Source of the DNA: Kiritimatiellia bacterium
GTDB taxonomy: Bacteria > Verrucomicrobiota > Kiritimatiellia > RFP12 > UBA1067
Direction of reading: 5' to 3'
Assembly: GCA_017479035.1 (NCBI GenBank)
Contig: JAFVCR010000212.1
Span: 1 to 7,421 of the forward strand
DNA: 7,421 bases
The position numbers and the translations under genes were made by a program. Shown in pieces: positions 1-6,272 of this stretch. The notes beneath the pieces are model-generated. The model did no database searches and had not been told where the DNA came from. It was given only the letters and a program-made list of their open reading frames with translations. Every line of letters starts with the position of its first letter. The stretch's first letter is position 1.

Positions 1-210
1 AAGCGCGAGGCCGCAGGTTTCACAGGCGGCAGTTTTGCCGATATGACGCGCATCTCCGCTAGTGCGCCCTCGCTGTGGGCGGAGCTCATAATGGAAAACC
101 GGAACAATTTTCTGAAGGCTGCCGATGCATTCGCCACCCGTTTCGATGCAATCGTCTCCGCAGTCCGTGCTGGAGACAAAACCCTCCTCGCTTCAACTCT
201 GGAAGGCTGA
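1..210 (+). CDS. tyrA: Prephenate dehydrogenase, C-terminal part (5' end outside window)
   Basis: This is the last 69 codons of a gene that begins before the window; it is open in frame from base 1 and stops with TGA at 208-210. The peptide contains GGSFADMTRISASAPSLW followed by AELIMENR. This is the conserved helical C-terminal signature of TyrA-type prephenate dehydrogenases (usual form GGFrDmTRIAxSxPxLWxdI), with the invariant Thr-Arg-Ile and Trp present. In that family the enzyme oxidatively decarboxylates prephenate to 4-hydroxyphenylpyruvate with NAD(P)+ in tyrosine synthesis, in the cytosol. The dinucleotide-binding N-terminal domain is not in the window, so cofactor preference and any fused domain cannot be judged. 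Cyclohexadienyl or arogenate dehydrogenase activity would look the same here. A trpD gene lies about 1 kb away on the other strand. Confidence 0.85.
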   Translation, partial: KREAAGFTGGSFADMTRISASAPSLWAELIMENRNNFLKAADAFATRFDAIVSAVRAGDKTLLASTLEG

Positions 211-211
211 A

Positions 212-239
212 CCGCTCACCTCCTGCCAGCGGCGAGTGG
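212..239 (+). terminator. Stem-loop after tyrA, weak terminator candidate
   Basis: CCGCTCACC (212-220) pairs with GGCGAGTGG (231-239) around a 10-nt loop, with one G-U pair and one A-C mismatch. It starts 2 nt after the tyrA stop and ends 6 bp before the -35 box of ung. No T-tract follows, so it is not a canonical intrinsic terminator. It may be a 3'-end stabilising hairpin or chance. Confidence 0.25.
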
Positions 240-245
240 CGAATC

Positions 246-274
246 TTGCAAGACAAGTGCGTAAATGCTATAAT
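246..274 (+). promoter_or_regulatory. Extended -10 sigma-70-type promoter of ung
   Basis: The -35 box TTGCAA (246-251) and a perfect TATAAT (269-274) are separated by exactly 17 bp, with a TGn extended -10 at 266-268. A start 7 nt after the -10 box would fall at about 281, the A of the ung ATG. This predicts a transcript with little or no 5' leader. Confidence 0.75.
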
Positions 275-280
275 GGCCTC

Positions 281-949
281 ATGGATGTGAAGATCGACAA
301 GTCATGGAAAGATGTGCTGGGCGGCGAATTCACAAGCGAATACTTTGCCTCGCTTGCCAAGTTCGTGCGCAACGCATATGGGAACGGTGTTTGCTATCCT
401 CCGGGGCGATTTATTTTCGAGGCGTTCAACCGCACTCCGTTCAACAAAGTAAAAGCAGTAATCATAGGCCAAGACCCGTACCACGGCCCGAATCAGGCGC
501 ACGGGCTATGCTTTTCCGTTCTGCCGCCCACGCCACCTCCGCCATCGCTCGTCAACATCTACAAGGAACTTGAAAGCGAATACGGTATAGCCATAAATCG
601 TTCCTCCGGCGATCTAACGCGTTGGGCCGATGACGGAGTTTTGCTGCTCAATGCCACGCTTACCGTATCGCAAGGTGCGCCAATGAGCCATTCGGGACGC
701 GGATGGGAACGCTTCACGGATGCGGTAGTCTCGGCATTGAACGCCCATCGCGAGCATCTGGTATTCCTCTTGTGGGGTGCAAGTGCGCAACGCAAAGGCG
801 CGTCAATAGACCGCTCGCGGCATCTGGTGCTTCAAGCCGCGCACCCATCTCCACTCTCCGCCCACCGCGGATTTTTCGGATGCGGCCATTTCAAAACCGC
901 AAACCGGTATTTGGAGGCCAACGGCATCGAACCCGTGCGCTGGGTATGA
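281..949 (+). CDS. ung: Uracil-DNA glycosylase, family 1
   Basis: A 222-residue enzyme that removes uracil from DNA by cleaving the N-glycosidic bond, starting base excision repair. All family-1 signatures are visible: the water-activating loop GQDPYHG at 63-69 (catalytic Asp65), LLLNATLTV at 121-129 (uracil-specificity Asn124), and the DNA-intercalation loop HPSPLSAHRGFFG at 188-200 (catalytic His188). These positions lie one residue from the E. coli enzyme (Asp64, His187), and the length is normal. The frame is open up to an ATG at 125, but that would add 52 residues unlike the family, overlap tyrA and place the promoter inside the gene, so I chose ATG 281. No Shine-Dalgarno sequence precedes it, in keeping with a leaderless message. 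The gene ends 6 nt from the stop of the convergent 75-codon gene. Confidence 0.97.
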   Translation: MDVKIDKSWKDVLGGEFTSEYFASLAKFVRNAYGNGVCYPPGRFIFEAFNRTPFNKVKAVIIGQDPYHGPNQAHGLCFSVLPPTPPPPSLVNIYKELESEYGIAINRSSGDLTRWADDGVLLLNATLTVSQGAPMSHSGRGWERFTDAVVSALNAHREHLVFLLWGASAQRKGASIDRSRHLVLQAAHPSPLSAHRGFFGCGHFKTANRYLEANGIEPVRWV

Positions 950-955
950 ATGCGG

Positions 956-1183
956 CTAGCGCACCATGCCCAGCAATTCGTCCAATTCTGTACGGACTTT
1001 GAGGTATTGATGTTCGTTAAGTGCGTGCAAAGATTGCAGATCTTCAAGTTCGCGTCCGAGCCTTCGCCACAGGTCGCATGCTTCGGCTTGCGAGACGATG
1101 CCTCTTTCGCGCATTTCCTCCACTGATGCCACATTGCGTCCCAGAACTCTTGCCGCTCTCGCACCTCGCAACGGTTTTGCCAT
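956..1183 (-). CDS. Small protein of unknown function, downstream of trpD
   Basis: A 75-residue protein I do not recognise. It has a basic N-terminus (MAKPLRGARAARVLGR) followed by a charged, Glu/Arg/Leu-rich stretch (about residues 20-73) that looks mainly helical and could form a short coiled coil. There is no signal peptide, membrane segment or cysteine motif. The case for a real gene is its position: its ATG lies 10 nt after the trpD stop, with AGGTAGGG about 8 nt upstream as ribosome binding site, on the same strand. It fills the gap between trpD and ung almost exactly, stopping 6 nt from the ung stop. It would be the last gene of the operon. A role with TrpD is possible only by association. 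Confidence 0.6.
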   Translation of the reverse strand: MAKPLRGARAARVLGRNVASVEEMRERGIVSQAEACDLWRRLGRELEDLQSLHALNEHQYLKVRTELDELLGMVR

Positions 1184-1193
1184 TGTCGCAACC

Positions 1194-2210
1194 CTACCTT
1201 TCTAGGAACTGCCGCAGTTTGGCGGCGACCATACCGTCTGCAATGGCCTTGCTGCAAATCTCCACTCCAGACTCGATGCTCTCCGCCTTGTCACCGGCCA
1301 CAAGTGCCGCAGCGGCATTCAGCACTGCCGCATCGCGATATGCCTCACAGCCCGTGCCTCCCTCCAAAACCGCACGGGTAATCCGTGCATTCTCCTGCGG
1401 AGTTCCACCGCGAATTGCATCTATTGCCCGGCATTTCCCGAAAATCCTCTGCGGATCCACCTCATACTCGCGCACTTCGCCGCCGGGCATTATCTCCGCA
1501 ACCGTGCTGCAGCCCGCAAGCCCAAGTTCGTCCAATCCGTCCGGCCCGCAGAACACAAGAGAATGATCCGTCCCCAACTCCTTCAAAGCATGGACGTATA
1601 TCGGTATTATGTCCTGCGAATACACTCCAAGCGCACTGCGGCGCACCAATGCCGGATTCGCGAGCGGCCCCAGTAGATTGAACACTGTCCTGAACGGCAA
1701 GCTCCTGCGCACGGGTGCAACATTGCGCATCGCCGGGTGGAACATATTTGCGAACAGAAATCCGATTCCTTTCTTTTCTATGTCCCGCTCGATGGTCTGC
1801 ACGTCCTTCTCCAAATCGAACCCGAGCGCGGCGAGCATGTCCGCCGAACCGCTTTTGGATGTCGACGCGCGGTTGCCGTGCTTTGCGATTTTAACTCCGC
1901 ATGAAGCCGCGATTATTGCAGCCGTCGTGGAACAGTTGAATGTGCCGAAGCCGTCTCCACCAGTCCCCACAATATCCACCGCATCTTCCGGCGCGCGGAT
2001 TTTCACCGCCATGCGGCGCATTGCCCTAGCCGCGCCAAGCACTTCACTTGCGCGTTCGCCCTTGACGTGGAGGATTGCAAGCAGCGCCGCGATCTTCGCA
2101 TCGGGCAGAGAGCCTTGCATTATCTCTGCAAACGCATCCTGTGCCTGTTCCTCGGAAAGATCGCTTCTCCCGTCCGCCACCGCCTTCAGTATTTCATCGA
2201 ATTCTGCCAT
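1194..2210 (-). CDS. trpD: Anthranilate phosphoribosyltransferase
   Basis: A 338-residue cytosolic enzyme that joins anthranilate to 5-phosphoribosyl diphosphate, giving N-phosphoribosylanthranilate and pyrophosphate, the second committed step of tryptophan synthesis. The PRPP-binding GTGGDG loop is at 82-87, followed by FNCST at 91-95. KHGNRA is at 110-115, SGSADMLAALG at 120-130, GPLANP at 181-186, and the metal-binding Asp-Glu lies in GPDGLDELG at 222-230. Length is typical for the single-function enzyme; there is no fused TrpG domain. The frame is open 8 codons further to a TTG at 2234, but GGAGG sits just upstream of ATG 2210, which I take as the start. It begins 13 nt after the Ser/Thr kinase gene in the same orientation. 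No other trp gene is in the window. Related thymidine/pyrimidine phosphorylases share the fold, but the motifs here are TrpD-like. Confidence 0.95.
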   Translation of the reverse strand: MAEFDEILKAVADGRSDLSEEQAQDAFAEIMQGSLPDAKIAALLAILHVKGERASEVLGAARAMRRMAVKIRAPEDAVDIVGTGGDGFGTFNCSTTAAIIAASCGVKIAKHGNRASTSKSGSADMLAALGFDLEKDVQTIERDIEKKGIGFLFANMFHPAMRNVAPVRRSLPFRTVFNLLGPLANPALVRRSALGVYSQDIIPIYVHALKELGTDHSLVFCGPDGLDELGLAGCSTVAEIMPGGEVREYEVDPQRIFGKCRAIDAIRGGTPQENARITRAVLEGGTGCEAYRDAAVLNAAAALVAGDKAESIESGVEICSKAIADGMVAAKLRQFLER

Positions 2211-2223
2211 AACACCTCCGCCG

Positions 2224-3120
2224 TCAAATTGCAATCGACGAGATTACGCCCTGTGGATATTCCGGTATGCCACACCTATACACTAGGCGCACGTCATCAA
2301 GGAATCCATCCCATGACTGGTACCTGTTTTTCCTGTTCTTCACCATCGCTTTCGCCAACAGCCGTACGAATCCTTCTGACATCATAGGCTGTATCGTACG
2401 CGGATCGGGTGCCTGCCATTGCGCCTCTACGTGTGCGCGCATCGTGTCGTCGTTGGACAGGCCTGGGAACGGCATCCTCCCGCAAGCGAGATGGTATAGA
2501 GTCGCGCCGAGCGAGTAGATGTCGCTTCTCTGGTCTAGCGCTTCGCCGAGCACCTGCTCCGGCGAAATGTACGCCGGCGTCCCCGTTACCTCGTCGCTCT
2601 CCGCCACGGACGCGATATTCGCCGCCTGTGCTATGCCAAGGTCTGTGAGTTTTATGGAACCATCTACATCGACCATTATGTTTTCGGGTTTGATGTCGCA
2701 ATGCACCATTCTGTGGCTACGCCACGCATAGTTCATCGCCTCGCCCACCGTCTCCGCCACTATCAGCGCATCATGCTCAACAATGTATTCCTTGCGCGCA
2801 ATCAACTCGCCGAACGTATACCCTCCCACGAAATCCATTATGAAGTAATACCTACCGTCCACGCAGTCCGCCTCCATAGCGTGTACTATGTTCGGGTGGT
2901 CCACTTCGCTCATCGCTTTCGCCTCGATTATGAACTGCCGCACGTCCCGCGCCGATGCGTTGAAGCGGCTGTCCATGACCTTCACCGCCACATATTTTCC
3001 CAATGCGAAATGCCACGCCTTGTACACGATGCTCATGCCGCCGCGTCCGGCAATGCTTTCTATCCGCAATCCGGGAATGTCTGGCGGCGTGTCTCCTGCG
3101 GAATTTTCTTCGGGGTTCAT
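2224..3120 (-). CDS. Cytosolic Hanks-type Ser/Thr protein kinase
   Basis: A 298-residue protein that is almost only a kinase domain (about residues 16-280). Visible elements are the glycine-rich loop GRGGMSIVY (25-33), VAVK with ATP-binding Lys47, Glu66 in helix C, the catalytic loop HCDIKPEN (140-147, catalytic Asp142), the metal-binding DLG (160-162), TGTPAYISPEQ (179-189) and DIYSLG (200-205). It should transfer phosphate from ATP to Ser/Thr of unknown substrates. The catalytic loop has Cys141 where most kinases have Arg (HRD), so it is a non-RD kinase. There is no transmembrane segment and no PASTA or other sensor domain. The frame is open to 3357, but ATG 3120 has GAGG 8 nt upstream and overlaps the previous stop as ATGA, so I start there. 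It is translationally coupled to the exported Cys-rich protein and followed by trpD. Confidence 0.93.
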   Translation of the reverse strand: MNPEENSAGDTPPDIPGLRIESIAGRGGMSIVYKAWHFALGKYVAVKVMDSRFNASARDVRQFIIEAKAMSEVDHPNIVHAMEADCVDGRYYFIMDFVGGYTFGELIARKEYIVEHDALIVAETVGEAMNYAWRSHRMVHCDIKPENIMVDVDGSIKLTDLGIAQAANIASVAESDEVTGTPAYISPEQVLGEALDQRSDIYSLGATLYHLACGRMPFPGLSNDDTMRAHVEAQWQAPDPRTIQPMMSEGFVRLLAKAMVKNRKNRYQSWDGFLDDVRLVYRCGIPEYPQGVISSIAI

Positions 3121-3701
3121 TTCTTCTTCCTCGCAGGTTGCTCCCCCGTCCCGTGGCACTTCTTGCACACAAGCGATCTCTCGCCTCTGCATGCTTTGCA
3201 TACAACCTTGCCTACTCCGCCACAGATCCTGCACGGCTCCAGCGTAGGTTCCACCATCTGCCCGTTGCCCCCCTTCTCGCGCCGTGTATATATCCATCCG
3301 CCATCGCAATGTTTTTCTTTGCAATCCACCAGCCCTTCGCCGGAGCATTTCTTGCATATCTCAAACCCGTTCCATCCGCACTTGGAACACGGCTCGCAAT
3401 CGCGCGGCGGTTCGTCTTTCGTCTGCCGCACCAGCAGCGAACCCCTGCCGTTGCAAACGGGGCATTTCGTTTTTACATCGTATTTCCTGCCAGTGCCTAT
3501 GCTGCCGCCGCCAAGGAGTTTCGCCAATCTCTGCGGCGGCGCGAACACCGTGCTGCCCTTGCCTCCGCATGTCGCGCATTTTACCCTCGTCATCGCAGGT
3601 TGATGTATTGCCGCATTCCCGCCGTCCTGCGCAAACGCCGCACCGCACGCCAACGCAAGCACCGCTTGCAATGCTAAAACCGAAATCCGGAACATTCTCA
3701 C
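3117..3701 (-). CDS. Secreted Cys-rich protein with DnaJ-type CxxCxGxG motifs
   Basis: A 194-residue protein. Residues 1-24 form a signal peptide: basic MRMFR, a hydrophobic stretch and an AFA|Q cleavage site at 24/25. The mature part has 17 cysteines, mostly in pairs. Exact CxxCxGxG motifs begin at Cys42, 80, 116, 157 and 179; degenerate ones lie at Cys105, 127 and 168. These resemble the zinc-binding centre of DnaJ, but no J domain or substrate-binding domain is present, so this is not DnaJ. Zinc binding or thiol chemistry outside the cytoplasm is inference. The tail is basic (ARKKK). The start is GTG 3701, overlapping the regulator stop as GTGA; ATG 3695, two codons later, is an equally plausible start and leaves the signal peptide intact. 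It lies between a response regulator and a Ser/Thr kinase, so it may be a partner or output of that signalling. Confidence 0.8.
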   Translation of the reverse strand: MRMFRISVLALQAVLALACGAAFAQDGGNAAIHQPAMTRVKCATCGGKGSTVFAPPQRLAKLLGGGSIGTGRKYDVKTKCPVCNGRGSLLVRQTKDEPPRDCEPCSKCGWNGFEICKKCSGEGLVDCKEKHCDGGWIYTRREKGGNGQMVEPTLEPCRICGGVGKVVCKACRGERSLVCKKCHGTGEQPARKKK

Positions 3702-5050
3702 AGTTCCACCCCTTCCTGCGCGTATTCTTCTATTTTGCGGTAAAGCGTTCTGCGCGAAATCCCAAGCCGTTCCGCCGCCTTCGTCCTGTTGCCGCCGGCC
3801 TGTGCTATCGCCTGCGCGATCCGCCGCTTCTCAAGTGCCTCCAGCGTGCCGCCGCCGGTGTCCACCGCAAGTTCTTTGAGATGGTATCGTATCTGTTCCG
3901 GCACGTCGTCCACGCCCAATTCGGGGTTTCGCGCCAGCACCACCATTTTCTCAATCGTGTTGCGCAACTCCCGCACGTTCCCCGGCCATGAATAACTTTC
4001 GAGGATTTTCATCGCCTCCGGCGCGATACCTTGCACCTTTGACCCGTTCGCCTTCGAGAACTCGCGCAGATACCTCATTGCTATCAATGGAATGTCGCCC
4101 GTGCGCTCTCTCAATGCCGGAAGGCGTATGTCCACCACATTGAGCCGGTAATACAGATCCTCGCGGAACTTGCCCTCGGCCACCAGTTTCGCAAGCGGCT
4201 TGTTGCACGCCGCCACGATACGTATGTCAGTTTTAATCGTCTCCGTGCCGCCCACGCGCTCGAACGTGCGCGTTTCAAGCACGCGCAGCAGTTTCACCTG
4301 CGTTGCCGGCGATATTTCCGAAATCTCATCCAGAAAAATCGTTCCGTGGTTCGCCGCTTCGAAACGCCCTATCCTGCGCTGGAACGCATCGGTGAAAGCT
4401 CCCTTCTCGTGCCCGAAAAGTTCGCTTTCAAGGAGGCTCCCCGTCAGTGCCGCGCACTCCACCGCCACGAACGGTCCCTTTGCGCGTGCGCTCAAATTGT
4501 GTATCGCGTGCGCCACGAGTTCCTTGCCCGTTCCGCTAGGGCCTTCGATAAGAATCGTTGCCTCCGTGGGTGCGGCCTGCCGCACCAGCGCGAAAACATT
4601 TTTCATGGCGGGGCTCTCCCCCGTTATGTTCTCCATGCCGTATTTCTCGTTCACCTGCGAACGCAACTCGTGCACTTCCTTCTCCAGGAGTATCTGCGCG
4701 ATGGCTTTCTCCACGCGTTTCTCTAGCGCGTCCAGATCTATGGGTTTCACCAGGAAATCGTCCGCGCCGTCTTTCACGGCCGCCACCGCATCCGCCACGC
4801 TGCCGTATGCGGTGATCAGTATCACCACCATTTGCGGACGAATCCTCTTCACCTCCCGCAACAGTTCCATCCCGCTCGCGCCCGGCATGCGTATGTCGCT
4901 CAACACCACGCAAATGCCGGGGTCTTCCTCTATCATGCGCAGCGCCGCCTCCGCATCGGCCGCGCCGAGCGTGCGCCACCGCATGGCAAGCGCCCGCACC
5001 ATCAAGTCGCGCGTTCCCTTCTCGTCGTCCACCACCAATACCGTCTGCAT
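3698..5050 (-). CDS. NtrC-family sigma-54-dependent response regulator
   Basis: A 450-residue three-domain regulator. The receiver domain (1-about 120) has acidic Asp8/Asp9, phospho-acceptor Asp52 (SDIRMPG), Thr80 and Lys102. The AAA+ domain (about 141-375) has Walker A GPSGTGKE (170-177), the sigma-54 contact loop GAFTDA (217-222), Walker B TIFLDE (237-242), FREDLYYRL (295-303) and WPGNVREL (355-362, sensor II Arg360). A Fis-type helix-turn-helix ends the protein (GGNRTKAAERLGISRRTLYR, 419-438). It should be phosphorylated by the kinase encoded just upstream and then activate sigma-54 RNA polymerase. The contact loop reads GAFTDA rather than GAFTGA, keeping the essential Phe-Thr. ATG 5050 lies 2 nt after the histidine kinase stop, with GGGAG about 11 nt upstream. 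No convincing sigma-54 promoter is visible in the window, so its targets are probably elsewhere. Confidence 0.95.
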   Translation of the reverse strand: MQTVLVVDDEKGTRDLMVRALAMRWRTLGAADAEAALRMIEEDPGICVVLSDIRMPGASGMELLREVKRIRPQMVVILITAYGSVADAVAAVKDGADDFLVKPIDLDALEKRVEKAIAQILLEKEVHELRSQVNEKYGMENITGESPAMKNVFALVRQAAPTEATILIEGPSGTGKELVAHAIHNLSARAKGPFVAVECAALTGSLLESELFGHEKGAFTDAFQRRIGRFEAANHGTIFLDEISEISPATQVKLLRVLETRTFERVGGTETIKTDIRIVAACNKPLAKLVAEGKFREDLYYRLNVVDIRLPALRERTGDIPLIAMRYLREFSKANGSKVQGIAPEAMKILESYSWPGNVRELRNTIEKMVVLARNPELGVDDVPEQIRYHLKELAVDTGGGTLEALEKRRIAQAIAQAGGNRTKAAERLGISRRTLYRKIEEYAQEGVEL

Positions 5051-5052
5051 GG

Positions 5053-6198
5053 CTACGTCAACTCCCTTATTCTTTTATTGATGCGCGGCAGACGCACGGA
5101 AAACACCGTTCCCTTCCCCTTCTTCGTCTCCACGTCTATCGTCCCGCCGTGCGCGCGCACTATGCGTTGTGAAATCGCAAGCCCCAATCCGGAGCCGTGC
5201 TCCTTCGTAGTGTGATGCGCGCTGAAAAGCCTCCCCAGTGTAGCCTCGTCCATCCCCTCTCCCGTGTCGCGGAAAGCCACGCACACGTCACTGTCGCCAC
5301 AGGTTACCGCAATTTCGAGCCGCCCGCCGTCCTTCATCGCCTCCAATGCGTTTTTTGCCAGGTTGAAGAACACTTGCGCCATCTGTGCGCCATCCAACAT
5401 CACCATGTCGATACTGGGCGGCAAATCCAACGTCACCTTCACCCGATGCGTCTCGAAAAGCGGTTTCATCGTGGTGAGCATTTCCTTGAGCGGTTCCGCC
5501 ACGCTGCCCGGTGCAAGATCTGCCTTCACCGGCCGCAACGCCTGCAGAAATTTCTTCACAATCCCGTCCAGCCGTTGTATCTCGCCGCCCATCGCCTCCG
5601 CATCCGCAGCAAGTGCTTCCCGCAAACGCCCGTCCTCGATGCGCGCCACGGTTCGTTTGAACAGTTGCACATTCAGCGAAAGCGCATTTAGCGGATTCCC
5701 TATCTCGTGCGCCACGCCGCTTGCAAGTTCTCTCACCGCGTCCAGGCGCGACGTCTCCACCATTTCGCTTTCCCTGTCGCGCAGATGCGTCACGTCCCGC
5801 AGGATCATTATCGTCCCGTGCTCCTGCAGCAGCGTCCGCACTTCCAGAATCCTTCTGCGCGGATATGCCACTTCGATTTCTCTGTAATTGGCGCTTTGCA
5901 ATTTGCTGTTGGCAACGGTGGGCTTTGCCGGCGGCGTTTCCACCTCGCGCAGCCCGCACTCCGCACTGAACTTGCGCCCTTTCGCCCGCGCAGGATCGAA
6001 CGACAGCATCTCCCCCGCCGCATCGTTCGCGTAGAGAACTGTTCCGTCCGCATTCAACGCCACCACACCTTCCTCGAGCGACCCCAACACTCCCTCAAAA
6101 AAGCCTGCTTCGCGAGCCAGCATGCGATACTGCTGCTCGATAACCGCAGGCTCCAGCTTTTCAAGCCGCCCCGCCACTTTGTCGAAGAAATTGCGCAT
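5053..6198 (-). CDS. Soluble PAS sensor histidine kinase (NtrB/AtoS-like)
   Basis: A 381-residue two-component kinase with no membrane segment. A PAS domain (about 33-137) includes LEEGVVALNADGTVLYAN and ends at ILRDVTHLRDRE. The HisKA dimerisation domain carries phospho-acceptor His164 in GVAHEIGNPLNAL. The HATPase_c domain has the N-box FFNLAKNALEAM (277-288), G1 DTGEGM (311-316), an F-box around LFSAHHTT and G2 GSGLGLAIS (335-343). It should autophosphorylate and pass phosphate to the regulator gene that starts 2 nt downstream. The frame is open to an ATG at 6282, but that codon lies inside the promoter spacer, so I chose ATG 6198. The likely SD (GGGAGAGG, 6213-6220) is 14 nt away, unusually far, and no in-frame start codon lies between. 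Residues about 92-105 look like a low-conservation insert in a PAS loop. The signal sensed is unknown. Confidence 0.93.
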   Translation of the reverse strand: MRNFFDKVAGRLEKLEPAVIEQQYRMLAREAGFFEGVLGSLEEGVVALNADGTVLYANDAAGEMLSFDPARAKGRKFSAECGLREVETPPAKPTVANSKLQSANYREIEVAYPRRRILEVRTLLQEHGTIMILRDVTHLRDRESEMVETSRLDAVRELASGVAHEIGNPLNALSLNVQLFKRTVARIEDGRLREALAADAEAMGGEIQRLDGIVKKFLQALRPVKADLAPGSVAEPLKEMLTTMKPLFETHRVKVTLDLPPSIDMVMLDGAQMAQVFFNLAKNALEAMKDGGRLEIAVTCGDSDVCVAFRDTGEGMDEATLGRLFSAHHTTKEHGSGLGLAISQRIVRAHGGTIDVETKKGKGTVFSVRLPRINKRIRELT

Positions 6199-6246
6199 TT
6201 GTAATTCGTTTACCTCTCCCGCCCGCGCAACAACAACCCGGCACGG

Positions 6247-6258
6247 CAACTGCAAACT
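6247..6258 (+). repeat. Single copy of 12-bp CAACTGCAAACT repeat
   Basis: The same 12 bases recur as a direct repeat at 6460-6471 inside the inverted-repeat element. This copy sits in the transcribed leader of the histidine kinase operon, between the expected transcription start and the kinase ATG. Confidence 0.5.
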
Positions 6259-6272
6259 AGACAATATGGCAC

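Noticed and set aside
125..280. N-terminal extension of ung from ATG 125
   Set aside because: The added 52 residues are unlike the family, overlap tyrA and contain the promoter; from ATG 281 the catalytic residues fall at the expected positions.
3154..3167. TGGCAC-TTC-TTGCA, another sigma-54-like string
   Set aside because: The spacing is 2 bp too short and the bases encode a conserved CHGTG unit on the other strand.
2701..3603. 300-codon open frame on the plus strand
   Set aside because: It lies antisense across the kinase and Cys-rich protein genes, both supported by strong motifs; no family resemblance.
3635..3701. Lipoprotein signal (Cys19) in the Cys-rich protein
   Set aside because: Residues before Cys19 (Ala-Leu-Ala) do not fit the lipobox; the AFA|Q site at 24/25 is a better signal peptidase I site.
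4170..5081. 303-codon open frame on the plus strand, Ser/Ala-rich
   Set aside because: It mirrors the NtrC-family regulator gene; a stop-poor antisense frame is expected from GC-rich codon use.
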